From NCBI GenBank assembly GCA_029027265.1, contig CP093061.1, positions 2,604,001 to 2,668,000 of the forward strand: DNA of 64,000 bases, given 5' to 3'. The notes beneath the pieces were generated by a model. It saw nothing but the letters and a program-made list of their open reading frames with translations, ran no database searches and was not told where the DNA came from. This document shows, piece after piece, positions 27,514 through 36,885 of the stretch. The first letter of the stretch is position 1. Each line of letters starts with the position of its first letter. The position numbers were made by a program, and so were the translations under genes. The DNA is from Sulfurospirillum_A sp029027265 (GTDB taxonomy: Bacteria; Campylobacterota; Campylobacteria; Campylobacterales; Sulfurospirillaceae).

Positions 27514-28851
27514 TTATTTTATAAAATAGTTTCCATCAAAACTAACCAATGAGTACTTTGTATCGTTTCCAAGACTATTTTTAAGTGCGTCGATGCTTAA
27601 AAAATCTAAAGAATCGGCTTCAATATAGTCCTTAATCTCTTCAATGCTATAGTTAGCACTTATAAGCTCTTTATAACTTGGTGTATCTATACCATAACGA
27701 CAAGGGTGCTTTATAGTGGGAGATGCTACACGCATATGCACTTCACTTGCCCCTGCTTCTTTTAGGATTTTTATAATTCTTTTTGCTGTTGTTCCTCTTA
27801 CTATACTATCATCAATAACAACTATTCTTTTGCCTTTTAAAAGTGCCCTAATAGGTGAAAGTTTTAGTTTTACTTTCATATCACGTCTCTCTTGTGTTGG
27901 CTCTATAAAAGTTCTTCCTACATAATGATTTCTTACTATGCCCATTTCAAAAGGGATTCCACTCTCTTCAGCGTAACCTAGAGCAGCACTAACTCCACTA
28001 TCTGGAACAGGTATAACCAAATCTGCATCAACTTTTTGCTCCCTTGCTAATGCTCTTCCCATCTCTTTTCTAACTGCATATACATTTTTACCCTCAATAT
28101 CACTATCAGGTCTTGCAAAATAAATATACTCAAACGCACATATATGTGGATCTGGCTCAAAAAGTTGAATAGACTTATAAGAATCACAACCTTTTTCAAA
28201 TATAAGCATTTCGCCTGGTTTAACGTCTCTAACAAACGTTGCACCAACTAAATCAAAAGCACAAGTTTCACTTGAAACTATATACCCACCATCTTTAAGA
28301 CGACCTAAACTAAAAGGACGAACACCATATCTATCTCTTATAGCGAACATTTTAGTGCGACTCTGTATACAAAGGCAATATGCACCTTTAATAACATTTA
28401 AAGCTTCAATAATTCTATCTTTAAGTCTCTTTTCTTGACTCCTTGCAATCAGGTGAATTATGTTTTCTGTATCCATATCTGATTGAAAAATTGCACCTTG
28501 CTCTATGAGTGAACTTCTTACTTCATTTTTGTTTATCAAATTTCCATTGTGAACTACTGAAATCTCACCTAACTGATAAGACGCATAAGCTGGTTGTGCA
28601 TCCCAAGTTGACTTTTTTCCTGCTGTTGAGTATCTATTATGTCCGACTGCCATATGACCTTTTAATTTAGCTAGTGCTGTTTCATCAAAAACATCAGTTA
28701 CTAAACCTTTTTTTTTAACAGTCGTTATGTTTGTCCCATCACTAGTACTAATTCCTGTTGCTTCTTGCCCACGATGTTGCATTGCAAATAGAGCGTAATA
28801 AGCCACTCTTGAAGCATCACTATTGCCAAAAACCCCAACTATTGCACACAT
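27514..28851 (-). CDS. purF: amidophosphoribosyltransferase
   Basis: About 445 residues. The right start is the ATG at 28851, since it places the N-terminal nucleophile Cys at position 2 (MCAIVGVFG); the longer frame from 28869 would bury it. Glutaminase motifs include GHNRYSTAG and VVHNGNLIN; the phosphoribosyltransferase part has VIPVPDSGVSAALGYAEESG and the PRPP loop VVIDDSIVRGTT. First committed step of purine synthesis. The start overlaps the dapB stop (TAATG), so translation is coupled. No propeptide is needed. Confidence 0.95.
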   Translation of the reverse strand: MCAIVGVFGNSDASRVAYYALFAMQHRGQEATGISTSDGTNITTVKKKGLVTDVFDETALAKLKGHMAVGHNRYSTAGKKSTWDAQPAYASYQLGEISVVHNGNLINKNEVRSSLIEQGAIFQSDMDTENIIHLIARSQEKRLKDRIIEALNVIKGAYCLCIQSRTKMFAIRDRYGVRPFSLGRLKDGGYIVSSETCAFDLVGATFVRDVKPGEMLIFEKGCDSYKSIQLFEPDPHICAFEYIYFARPDSDIEGKNVYAVRKEMGRALAREQKVDADLVIPVPDSGVSAALGYAEESGIPFEMGIVRNHYVGRTFIEPTQERRDMKVKLKLSPIRALLKGKRIVVIDDSIVRGTTAKRIIKILKEAGASEVHMRVASPTIKHPCRYGIDTPSYKELISANYSIEEIKDYIEADSLDFLSIDALKNSLGNDTKYSLVSFDGNYFIK

Positions 28852-29624
28852 TAATTTAATCCTAAACAATCACTTATATGGTATAAGCCATTTGGTTGAT
28901 TTACTATCCATTTTGTAGCTCTTAAAGCACCTTTTGCAAACGTATCTCTACTTGTTGCAGTATGATTTAATTCAATAAATTCACCATCATTATAAAATCC
29001 AACAGTATGACGACCTACTATATCACCACCTCTTAGAGCCATGATAGCAATTTCATCTTTGTTTCTCTCACCAATAAGACCATTTCTTCCACTTACTCTT
29101 ACATCATCAAGAACTAAACCTCTTGCCTTTGCAGCATGTTCTCCAAAAGTAATGGCAGTTCCACTTGGTGCATCTTTTTTGTATCTATGATGTTGTTCTA
29201 CTATTTCTATATCAAAATCACTCAAACTTTTTGAAGCAAGTTCAACTAGTCTATTCATTACTGCCACACCAAGTGACATATTTGTAGAGTAGAGAATTGG
29301 CATTTTTGTACTTGCTTCTTGTAAAAGATTTAGCTGATGAGTACTTAATCCTGTTGTTCCTATAACTAAAGGTGTAGGATTAGCTAAAGCGGCTTCTAAA
29401 AGAGCCTCTGTTCCAACTGCAATGGTAAAGTCTATTACAACATCACTTTTTTGTAAAAGGGTATTTGCCTCATTAGTAACCTCAACATCTTCAGGAAGAG
29501 CAAAATCAAAATCCTCTATAGCATGAAGCATATATGGACGCGCATCTTCCTCTTTTTTTAAATTCTCTATTAAAAGTCTTCCAACTCTACCAGTTGAGCC
29601 GTGAATTCCAACATTTATCATCAA
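28851..29624 (-). CDS. dapB: 4-hydroxy-tetrahydrodipicolinate reductase
   Basis: 257 residues. Rossmann motif VGIHGSTGRVGRL at the N terminus; substrate and catalytic residues in EQHHRYKKDAPSGTA. Reduces dihydrodipicolinate equivalents to tetrahydrodipicolinate in lysine and diaminopimelate synthesis. Two adjacent ATGs (MM) leave the start ambiguous by one codon. It sits between trxB and purF in a minus-strand run with short gaps. Confidence 0.95.
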   Translation of the reverse strand: MMINVGIHGSTGRVGRLLIENLKKEEDARPYMLHAIEDFDFALPEDVEVTNEANTLLQKSDVVIDFTIAVGTEALLEAALANPTPLVIGTTGLSTHQLNLLQEASTKMPILYSTNMSLGVAVMNRLVELASKSLSDFDIEIVEQHHRYKKDAPSGTAITFGEHAAKARGLVLDDVRVSGRNGLIGERNKDEIAIMALRGGDIVGRHTVGFYNDGEFIELNHTATSRDTFAKGALRATKWIVNQPNGLYHISDCLGLN

Positions 29625-29640
29625 TTACCTTTAAAAATTA

Positions 29641-30570
29641 TTAATCGTTTATATATTCTATAGCTTGTATGCCTGCTATTGCACCATCACCTGCAGCACT
29701 AACAACCTGTTTTGGAGCATCTATACGGATATCTCCACCTGCAAACAATCCTTCTACTGAAGTTTTCATTTTTAAGTCTACTATAACATTTCCATTTTTA
29801 TCTAAATCGCAAAGTTCACTTCCGTCTTCTTGTTTTAAAATTTGATTATTTACATTCATACCTACAAAAACAAAAATTCCAGGAACATCTAAAGTTTTCT
29901 CATTTTTATCTTGATCAAGAACAACTACACCTGTAACACCCATCATGTCGCCAACAATCTCTTTTACACTAGAATTTAAAACAAGCTCTATATTTTCTCT
30001 GTTTTTAACTTTTTCAACAGTCACTGGTGAAGCTCTAAATGTGTCACGTCTATGAATAAGATATACTTTTGAACAAATATTTGCAAGATAAAGTGCCTCT
30101 TCGAGGGCTGTATCACCACCACCTAAAACTGCAACTTCTTTTCCTTTATAGAAAAATCCATCACAAGTAGCACAAGTACTAATACCTTTTCCAAAAAGTT
30201 TATCTTCACCTTCAATACCAGCACGTCTAGGAGTACTTCCAGTTGAGATTAGAACACTTTTAGCTTCTACAATTTCTCCACCTAAAAGTGCTATTTTAAA
30301 AATATCTCCATCTTTACTAACGCGACTTACCTCTTCCATGCGATGTTTCATACCAAATCTCATACACTGTTCTGGCCATGGTTCCATAAGTTCCATACCA
30401 GTTACCTCGTGAGCAATTCCAGGATAGTTTTCTATCTCGCTACTTCCTATAATTTGACCACCAGGAAGTCCTTTTTCAAACATAACTACATCTTTCAGTC
30501 CACCACGAGTTGCATACATTCCAGCCGTAAGCCCAGTAGGACCTCCGCCTATAATTGCTAAATCTAACAT
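29641..30570 (-). CDS. trxB: thioredoxin-disulfide reductase
   Basis: About 309 residues from the ATG at 30570, directly before AIIGGGPTGLTAGMYA and preceded by AAGGAGAA; the longer frame from 30606 runs through the leader hairpin and is not real. FAD motif GGGPTG, redox pair in STCATCDGFFY, NADPH motif VLGGGDTALEEA and the C-terminal GLFAGGDIR. It reduces thioredoxins; trxA lies upstream in the same direction. Its leader carries the shared RBS hairpin also seen at hisIE. Confidence 0.94.
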   Translation of the reverse strand: MLDLAIIGGGPTGLTAGMYATRGGLKDVVMFEKGLPGGQIIGSSEIENYPGIAHEVTGMELMEPWPEQCMRFGMKHRMEEVSRVSKDGDIFKIALLGGEIVEAKSVLISTGSTPRRAGIEGEDKLFGKGISTCATCDGFFYKGKEVAVLGGGDTALEEALYLANICSKVYLIHRRDTFRASPVTVEKVKNRENIELVLNSSVKEIVGDMMGVTGVVVLDQDKNEKTLDVPGIFVFVGMNVNNQILKQEDGSELCDLDKNGNVIVDLKMKTSVEGLFAGGDIRIDAPKQVVSAAGDGAIAGIQAIEYIND

Positions 30571-30640
30571 TTTACTTCTCCTTTTTAAGGAGCAAAAGCC
30601 CCTCAAAAATCCCTATCACTGAAGCTTTCACTTTGTGAAG
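30571..30640 (-). promoter_or_regulatory. shared 5' leader element with RBS hairpin (trxB copy)
   Basis: On the minus strand the core AAAGCTTCAGTGATAGGGAT is followed by the hairpin TTTTTGAGG-GC, loop, GC-CCTTAAAAA (30582-30609) that runs directly into GGAG of the ribosome binding site. Layout and core agree with the leaders of hisIE and the NuoE-replacement gene. Confidence 0.55.
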
Positions 30641-30671
30641 AAATTTATTTTATTTTATAATTTAACTCAAA

Positions 30672-31118
30672 TTACTCTATAACTTCAATTAAACTATCTT
30701 GTTTAAAATTTGAATTTTTAAATCTCTTGATTCTAAAAGCACTTGGGACTTCATATACATTGAAACGTTGAACTACTTTAAGAAGTGTGTTCATACCAGA
30801 CCAAATAAATAAAACATCTCCATCTTTACCTCTTTTTTGTTGAGATATATCAATTGCAAGTATTGGATTATTTTTATTTATTTTACCTAAAACAGTATTA
30901 AAATCTTGCATGTTAGAGCTATATATGACAACTGTGTAAATATCTTTTTCTGGAGTAAAAATGTCTTTTTTTGTATAAAAAATTGATTTTGAGAAATCTA
31001 TAAATTTATACTGAGAATAACGATAATTTGAATATGCGAAAGCGGCAGCAATCATGGCTGCACCAAAGAAGGAAGCAAAGACAAGGGAGAACGATCCCCC
31101 TCCTCTATTTAACTTCAT
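30672..31118 (-). CDS. membrane-anchored protein of unknown function
   Basis: 148 residues: a short basic Gly-rich start, one membrane helix (about 11-29), then a roughly 115-residue extracytoplasmic or cytoplasmic domain with alternating strands (DIYTVVIYSSNMQDF, NPILAIDISQQKRGKDGDVLFIWSGM). Its start overlaps the trxA stop by one base (adjacent ATG/TAA), so it is translated together with trxA. A redox role is possible from context, but it contains no Cys pair. I do not recognise the family. Confidence 0.6.
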   Translation of the reverse strand: MKLNRGGGSFSLVFASFFGAAMIAAAFAYSNYRYSQYKFIDFSKSIFYTKKDIFTPEKDIYTVVIYSSNMQDFNTVLGKINKNNPILAIDISQQKRGKDGDVLFIWSGMNTLLKVVQRFNVYEVPSAFRIKRFKNSNFKQDSLIEVIE

Positions 31119-31432
31119 TAAAGTGAATTAATCTTATCAGCTAGAACTTGTTTTGATGAAGCTCCAACCATCTGGTCTACTAGTTCGCCATCTTTGAAAA
31201 ACAAAATTGTAGGGATTGAACGAATACCATATTTTACTGCAATATCTTGCTCTTCATCTGTATTTACTTTACAAATTTTAGCTTTTCCATCAAAATCTTC
31301 AGCCAACTCTTCAATAACTGGAGCAAGCATACGACAGGGTCCGCACCATGGAGCCCAAAAGTCCACTAAAGCTGTTCCCTCTTTTATTGACTCATCAAAA
31401 TTTGATGCTGTTAAATCTAAATATTTTCCCAT
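31118..31432 (-). CDS. trxA: thioredoxin
   Basis: 104 residues, the standard length. Redox motif in DFWAPWCGPCRMLAPV and cis-Pro in RSIPTILFF. General cytoplasmic disulfide reductant, substrate of TrxB encoded 0.5 kb downstream and electron donor for Bcp-type peroxiredoxin. RBS AGGAGAAAT just before the start. The following membrane protein gene and trxB probably belong to the same transcript, although trxB also has its own leader. Confidence 0.95.
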   Translation of the reverse strand: MGKYLDLTASNFDESIKEGTALVDFWAPWCGPCRMLAPVIEELAEDFDGKAKICKVNTDEEQDIAVKYGIRSIPTILFFKDGELVDQMVGASSKQVLADKINSL

Positions 31433-31509
31433 TATTTCTCCTATTATTATTTATATTAGTAATTATACATCTAATATCTTTAAACTTAGCAAAGCCGACA
31501 ATACTACTC

Positions 31510-31827
31510 TTAAACGCTGATGTTTTCTACAATTTCTATTAATTTATCATTTACTATGAGTGCGTCTATTTGGTAGTCTAAATCTATATCATGTTTGTAC
31601 ATGTAGTAGTCTATTGTTTTTATGATACGTTGAAGTTTTTTGGGCGTTATTCTTGTAAGAGCATCATAATTTTTTGAGTATTTTACCTCTAAAAAGTGCA
31701 ATATATTATCTTTTTTGGCGATTATATCTATTTCGCCAAAACGAGAGTGAAAGTTCCGTTCGCAGATTAAGTACCCAGTATTTTTTAGGTACTTTACTGC
31801 TCTGTCTTCTGCTTTTAGCCCAACAAT
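31510..31827 (-). CDS. UPF0102 (YraN-family) nuclease-like protein, non-ATG start
   Basis: About 105 residues. The only ATG (31701) would give a 63-residue stub without the conserved core, but the frame is open upstream and encodes LKAEDRAVKYLKNTGYLICE and then RFGEIDIIAKKDN and HFLEVKYS, the restriction-endonuclease-like core of YraN proteins. The frame has no ATG, GTG or TTG before the core; ATT at 31827 (or ATT at 31836) overlaps or abuts the hom stop (31832). Either an ATT start coupled to hom is used, as in infC, or a start was lost. Family function is not firmly known. Confidence 0.7.
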   Translation of the reverse strand: MVGLKAEDRAVKYLKNTGYLICERNFHSRFGEIDIIAKKDNILHFLEVKYSKNYDALTRITPKKLQRIIKTIDYYMYKHDIDLDYQIDALIVNDKLIEIVENISV

Positions 31828-31831
31828 TAGA

Positions 31832-33106
31832 CTAATCTTCTATCCTAATCATTACTGGTTTCTCTTTACATGTAGAAAGTTTTGCAAGCTCTTTCATTGC
31901 ATTTTGTATGTTTATCTCTTTACATGTATGTGTAGAAAAAAGTAGTGTTGCACAACTCTTATTTTTTTTATCAGGTTTTTGTAAAAAGCTATCTATAGAA
32001 ATGCCAAAATCTCCAAGTATCGAAGTTATTTTAGTTAAAACCCCAATTTCATCAAGAACTTTTACTCTCATATAGTATTTTGTTTCAATCTCATCAGGGC
32101 TTAAAAGTGTAAATCCTCCACCTTCCAAATCTCTTTTAAATCCAAGCATTGGTGAGCTTTGACCTACTCTAGCAATGTCAATCAAATCTGCTATTACTGC
32201 ACTTGCAGTAGCCTCTCCACCAGCTCCCGGTCCATAATACATAGTTTCGCCAACTCTATCACCAATAACACTAATGCCATTCATAACATCATCTACTTTT
32301 GCTAACATCTGTGAGCTTGGAATAAGTGCTGCGTGAGCTCTAAGTTCTACTTTTTTGTTGGAACATTTTTTTGCTATTGTTAAATGTTTAATGTTATAAC
32401 CAAACTCTTTTGCAAAAAATATATCTTCACTATTTATATTTTCAATTCCCTCTATCAGTATATCCTCAGGATTTGCATGAATGCCATAAGCAATAGAAGC
32501 CAAAATAAGAAGTTTATGAGCTGCATCAAATCCACCCACATCAAAAGTAGGATCAGCTTCTGCGTAACCAAGTTTTTGAGCTTCATCTAAAACATCTTTA
32601 AACTCTACATCTTCATTCATCATTTTTGTCAAAATAAAGTTACAAGTTCCATTCATAATTCCTTTGATAGACTCTATATGATTTGCACTTAAACCTTCAC
32701 GAAGTGCTTTTATAATAGGAATTCCACCAGCAACACTCGCCTCAAACCCTATTGGAACACTCCCCGCTATATCTTGTAATGCATAACGATGATAAGCTAG
32801 CAGAGCTTTATTTGCAGTCACTACTGATTTTCCATTTTGCAGTGCTCTTTTTACAACTTTAAAAGGCTCATCAACTCCACCCATAAGTTCAATTACTACA
32901 TCAATTTCATCATTCTCTAAAACATCATCTATATTAGTACTTAGTGGAATACTTACACCTCTATCACGACTTGTATCTCTTACAATTCCCATTACTGGAA
33001 CTATTTTTTTGCCACATCTAGCCTCTATAATGTCACTATTCTCTTTTAATATATTTGCTACGCTAGCACCTACAGTACCTACGCCTATTATTCCAACTTT
33101 TAACAT
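31832..33106 (-). CDS. hom: homoserine dehydrogenase
   Basis: 424 residues, the monofunctional form. N-terminal NAD(P) motif GIIGVGTVGASVANIL, the central dimerisation/catalytic part with GIMNGTCNFILTKM and GYAEADPTFDVGG, and a C-terminal ACT domain (YYMRVKVLDEIGVLTKITS) for feedback control by threonine. Reduces aspartate semialdehyde to homoserine. It directly abuts the aminotransferase gene, with hom starting at its stop. Two TACATGTA words near the 3' end encode HTCKE and LSTCKEKP. Confidence 0.95.
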   Translation of the reverse strand: MLKVGIIGVGTVGASVANILKENSDIIEARCGKKIVPVMGIVRDTSRDRGVSIPLSTNIDDVLENDEIDVVIELMGGVDEPFKVVKRALQNGKSVVTANKALLAYHRYALQDIAGSVPIGFEASVAGGIPIIKALREGLSANHIESIKGIMNGTCNFILTKMMNEDVEFKDVLDEAQKLGYAEADPTFDVGGFDAAHKLLILASIAYGIHANPEDILIEGIENINSEDIFFAKEFGYNIKHLTIAKKCSNKKVELRAHAALIPSSQMLAKVDDVMNGISVIGDRVGETMYYGPGAGGEATASAVIADLIDIARVGQSSPMLGFKRDLEGGGFTLLSPDEIETKYYMRVKVLDEIGVLTKITSILGDFGISIDSFLQKPDKKNKSCATLLFSTHTCKEINIQNAMKELAKLSTCKEKPVMIRIED

Positions 33107-34324
33107 TTATTTACTCTTTTCTAAACTTTTCAAATACTTTTTCAAGTTTTTTGCTGCTTGACGGATTCTGTTTTCATTCTCTATTAAAGCAATTCTTACA
33201 TATCCTTCTCCACCTTCACCAAAACCTATTCCGGGACTTACTGCGATTTTTGCTTCTGTTAGTAACTGTTTCGCAAATCTCATGCTGCCCAAGTGCATCG
33301 CAACCTCTGGCATTTTTGCCCATATAAACATGCTTGCATTTGGTTTATCTATCTTCCAACCTGCATTTTCAAAACTCTCTAAAAAAACATCTCTTCTTTT
33401 TTGATAGGTGTCTATAATTTCATCTACACACTCTTGAGGACCATCCAATGCTATAGTGGAAGCTACCTGTATTGGTGTAAACATACCATAATCAAACCAA
33501 GATTTTATCTTTGTAAGCGCCCCTATAAGCTTCTGATTTCCCACTATAAAACCAACTCTCCATCCTGCCATAGAGTAACTTTTTGAAAGCGTATAACTTT
33601 CAACTGCTACATCTTTTGCACCTTCAACTTCAAGAATCGAAGGAGTTTCATAACCATCGAATGTCAAATCAGCATAAGCAATATCACTTATGATGTAAAA
33701 TCTCTCTTTTTTAGCATAAGCAACTAACTCTTCATAAAAACTCTTCTCAACCGTTACTGTTGTCGGATTATGAGGAAAGTTTACTACTACAAATTTTGGC
33801 TTTGGAACAGACTCTGCAAAAGCTTTTTTTAGATTTTTAAAAAAAACTTCAGTATCTAACTCATATTTTTCATTCCACTCTAAACCCATTTTATGAACAT
33901 TTCCACCTGCAATAATAAAAGCATGAGAGTGTATAGGATACGCAGGATCTGGTACAACTGCAACATCTCCAGGATTTGTAATAGCTTGAACTAAGTGAAC
34001 ATAACCCTCTTTACTCCCCAGAGTTGCTACAACTTCACGGTCTGGGTCTAAATCTACTCCATACTTTCTACTATACCATTTACTCATAGCAAGACGTAAC
34101 TTATATATGCCCTTAGAAGCGCTATAACCATGAGTTTTATCTTTATTTGCTGACTCTATTAGCTTATCAATTATGTGCTGAGGAGTTCTTGTGTCAGGAT
34201 TTCCCATAGAAAAATCGATGATATCTTCACCAGCTCTTCTGGCATTTAGTTTAATCTCATTTATTTCTGCAAAAACATAATTTGGCAATCTTTCTATTGT
34301 ATTAAACCTTATTTCATCGAACAT
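33107..34324 (-). CDS. class I/II pyridoxal-phosphate aminotransferase (AlaC/LL-DAP-aminotransferase like)
   Basis: 405 residues, fold type I. Motifs: NPHNPTTVTVEKSFYEELV-type substrate loop, SDIAYADLTFDGYETPS with the cofactor-binding Asp, and the Schiff-base Lys in SYTLSKSYSMAGWRVGF. Immediately upstream of hom and likely in one operon, which fits a role in aspartate-family or alanine metabolism. The subfamily includes alanine and LL-diaminopimelate aminotransferases; the substrate cannot be decided here. Confidence 0.85.
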   Translation of the reverse strand: MFDEIRFNTIERLPNYVFAEINEIKLNARRAGEDIIDFSMGNPDTRTPQHIIDKLIESANKDKTHGYSASKGIYKLRLAMSKWYSRKYGVDLDPDREVVATLGSKEGYVHLVQAITNPGDVAVVPDPAYPIHSHAFIIAGGNVHKMGLEWNEKYELDTEVFFKNLKKAFAESVPKPKFVVVNFPHNPTTVTVEKSFYEELVAYAKKERFYIISDIAYADLTFDGYETPSILEVEGAKDVAVESYTLSKSYSMAGWRVGFIVGNQKLIGALTKIKSWFDYGMFTPIQVASTIALDGPQECVDEIIDTYQKRRDVFLESFENAGWKIDKPNASMFIWAKMPEVAMHLGSMRFAKQLLTEAKIAVSPGIGFGEGGEGYVRIALIENENRIRQAAKNLKKYLKSLEKSK

Positions 34325-34336
34325 TCTTCATCCTTT

Positions 34337-35155
34337 CTATCTTGCTTTCAGGTATATTGATATACCTCGTTTTATATTATCAAGTGTATACAAATCTGCT
34401 ACTTTCACATACTTTGCATCCATTGGTATTTTAATCTTTAATCTATTTGTTGCACTATCTTTTTTATAATCTTTTACAATATGCAACTTATTATCATAAA
34501 AAATTAAACTTGGATGCCACCTATCGGCTATTTTTGAAGAAAAAGATATGCTTTTCATACCATCTACCTCTATCCAATATGGTTTTATAGGTTTTTTAAG
34601 TTTTACTGTTTTATTAGCTTCTATTATATTAGCTTCTATTTTTATGTTATCTGTATTGACCACATAAGCCCACTCATTTTCACTTTTTCTATCTATTGAT
34701 TCAAGAAAACAACCTCTTGCTTCTAATCTGCTAGAGAATATAAGAGGGTCTACTACATGTTCTGTAGAGACTGTTATTTCCCATAAAAAACCATCAGAAT
34801 TTTTCAAGGCTCGTTTTGTTAAAAAATAGTTATATCCCATAGATGAAAGTGATTCATTGATAACTCTCATAAAAATAAGAGAATTTTCTTTTGTATAAAA
34901 TGAAATATTTAATTTCTGTGGTTTTTCATAAAAAAGTTTCAAAATACCATTATCTTTGAGTTTTTCTAAAACTTTTATATCATCTACGCTACTATCATTT
35001 TTTAAAAAAAAGTTCTCTTTTTTAAATAAAATTCTGATTAAGTTTTTTTGAATTTTATACTCTTTTTCCCCTATAAAACTCTCTATTTTATCTTCTAAAG
35101 GAGTCGCACAAACAAATGTTGTCAACAACAAAAACCATACAACAACTCTTACCAA
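34337..35155 (-). CDS. exported protein of unknown function
   Basis: 272 residues with a signal peptide (VRVVVWFLLLTTFVCA, cleavage near residue 17). The rest is soluble, rich in short beta strands and Lys; no Cys pair or known catalytic motif. It overlaps the 3' end of the preceding membrane protein gene by seven bases and is followed by the aminotransferase, so the two unknown genes form a unit. Epsilonproteobacterial genomes contain similar conserved unknown pairs next to a TrmH-type gene, but I cannot name it. Confidence 0.65.
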   Translation of the reverse strand: MVRVVVWFLLLTTFVCATPLEDKIESFIGEKEYKIQKNLIRILFKKENFFLKNDSSVDDIKVLEKLKDNGILKLFYEKPQKLNISFYTKENSLIFMRVINESLSSMGYNYFLTKRALKNSDGFLWEITVSTEHVVDPLIFSSRLEARGCFLESIDRKSENEWAYVVNTDNIKIEANIIEANKTVKLKKPIKPYWIEVDGMKSISFSSKIADRWHPSLIFYDNKLHIVKDYKKDSATNRLKIKIPMDAKYVKVADLYTLDNIKRGISIYLKAR

Positions 35156-36084
35156 GATTTACCCTCATTTAACTCTTTAAATTTACTCCAACTTATCTCT
35201 GTTAAGTTTGAATCTTTTACTAAAAATCTCATAGGTGCTTGACGGTTAAATTCTCTAATCCTTCCATTTATAGAAAGATTAAAACTTCCATGTCCTGTTG
35301 TAATTATCTGTTCACGAGAAATATCTATAGAGAAGTTACCCTCCCCTAAAAATGATCTTCTTTTTTTAGTATCTAAGTATATTACCCCAACCCATAACTC
35401 TGAATTTGGAATTATGATAGCCTCTTGTAAAAATCTTGGGCTTACTCTTTCTGTTGGTTCTATTATTTCTTTGATTTCAGTTTTTTTTTCCTCAATTACC
35501 TCTTGAGCAGTCTCTTTTTCAACAACCACTTCTTCAGCAGCTTCTTCCGTGTTACTCTCTTCTACACTCACCATCTCTTCACTACTATTAGTCTCATCAA
35601 ACATAGTCTCTTGAGATACACTCTGCTGAGATGAACTATTAACCTCATCAAGAGATTGCTGTGCTTCTTGGATTACTGTTGTGTTTTCATAACTACTCTC
35701 ATTGTTACTCACATAATTTGATATATCAATTTTTTCTTGAAAAAGTGAAAAAAATATACTAGTCATGGTTCCAAGAAAAACAATCACTATAAAAAATAAA
35801 AGTTTTTTACTCTTTTTTTCATCATTAACAACTATAAAAAGTCCATTGTCCTCTTTATCTTTACGGTTTTGAATCCAATACTCTTCAAATGCTTCACTCC
35901 AAGCACTCAAGTCTATTTTGTACTCACGTGAGAGTATCTTTACAAACCCCAAAGTATTAATATGGTCTAATTTATCATAATCGTTATCTACCATATATTT
36001 CAAATATTTCTGCTCTATATGAGTCTCATCACAAACTCTTTTTAATCCTATCTCTTCAAGTACCTTAATCTTATCCATTAGCAA
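35149..36084 (-). CDS. single-pass membrane protein with RodZ-like domain order
   Basis: 311 residues. The cytoplasmic N terminus (1-85) looks like a helix-turn-helix module (LKRVCDETHIEQKYLKYMVD, LGFVKILSREYKIDLS), followed by a membrane helix (about 105-125), a long acidic Glu/Ser-rich linker (130-215) and a beta-rich C-terminal domain (LWVGVIYLDTKKRRSFLGEG). This order recalls RodZ (HTH, membrane helix, linker, beta domain), but the sequence is not clearly RodZ. It overlaps the methyltransferase gene by 14 bases. Confidence 0.65.
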   Translation of the reverse strand: MLMDKIKVLEEIGLKRVCDETHIEQKYLKYMVDNDYDKLDHINTLGFVKILSREYKIDLSAWSEAFEEYWIQNRKDKEDNGLFIVVNDEKKSKKLLFFIVIVFLGTMTSIFFSLFQEKIDISNYVSNNESSYENTTVIQEAQQSLDEVNSSSQQSVSQETMFDETNSSEEMVSVEESNTEEAAEEVVVEKETAQEVIEEKKTEIKEIIEPTERVSPRFLQEAIIIPNSELWVGVIYLDTKKRRSFLGEGNFSIDISREQIITTGHGSFNLSINGRIREFNRQAPMRFLVKDSNLTEISWSKFKELNEGKSW

Positions 36085-36754
36085 TCCTGTTACATATTAC
36101 CGCTGTCGCTGCACTCACATTCAAAGAGTCGAAAGCTCTCACCATTTTTATAGATATAATTTTATCTAACTTTGTTTTTACTTTTTTATTTATTCCTGTA
36201 CTTTCACTACCCATCACCAAAGCAACTTTTTCATCAAACTTTACCTGACTTACATCTTCTCCATCCATATCAGCACCATAAAGAGTAAAACCAACTTGTT
36301 TTAGTTCATTTACCATGTCGGATGCATTTGGATATAAAACTATAGGAAGCTCAAAAATAGCTGCACTGCTACTTCTAATCATAGATTCAAGATTAAGATT
36401 TTTTATGCCACTTACAATGAGCCCATCGGCTCCAAAAGCATAAGCAGTTCTTGCAATGGCTCCAATGTTACCAACATCTGTAAGCTCATTTAATATAACT
36501 AAAAATTTACCCTCTTTTACAGAAGAAAAATCACTATACCTCAACGGCTCAATCTCGGCAATAAAACCTTGGTGATTACCTCCTCGAGCGAGAGATTGGG
36601 CTTTTTGATTGTCAACACGTACTATGGTACTAGTCGCATTTGCAATAGTTGAAAAAAGCTTCTGATCACACTTCTTAGCTAGGTAAACTGTTTTCAATCT
36701 TTTTGGGTAATTTTTTAATACATGGAAGAATAGTTGTTTACCATAAATGATCAT
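36071..36754 (-). CDS. TrmH/SpoU-family RNA 2'-O-methyltransferase (RlmB-like)
   Basis: 227 residues. SPOUT knot motifs: LNELTDVGNIGAIARTAYAFG (motif 1), ALVMGSESTGI (motif 2) and SLNVSAATAVICNRI (motif 3). A short N-terminal substrate-binding part resembles RlmB, which methylates G2251 of 23S rRNA. RBS AAAGG ten bases before the start. It leads a minus-strand run of four genes down to hom. Upstream lies the second IS cluster. Confidence 0.88.
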   Translation of the reverse strand: MIIYGKQLFFHVLKNYPKRLKTVYLAKKCDQKLFSTIANATSTIVRVDNQKAQSLARGGNHQGFIAEIEPLRYSDFSSVKEGKFLVILNELTDVGNIGAIARTAYAFGADGLIVSGIKNLNLESMIRSSSAAIFELPIVLYPNASDMVNELKQVGFTLYGADMDGEDVSQVKFDEKVALVMGSESTGINKKVKTKLDKIISIKMVRAFDSLNVSAATAVICNRIANG

Positions 36755-36885
36755 TTTTGGGTACCTTTAGTTATAGATATTGGCTTATTGTACCTAAAAA
36801 GGCTTAAAAAAGTATATTTAATAAAAGCAAAACTATAATGTAGTATAACCTAAACTTAAAGGAGCGTTTATGCACTCTTCAACTA

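Noticed and set aside
36757..36770. GGGTACC near the methyltransferase start as another copy of the 20-nt segment
   Set aside because: Only the six-base GGTACC core is shared; the CCCTTGAGGG half is missing.
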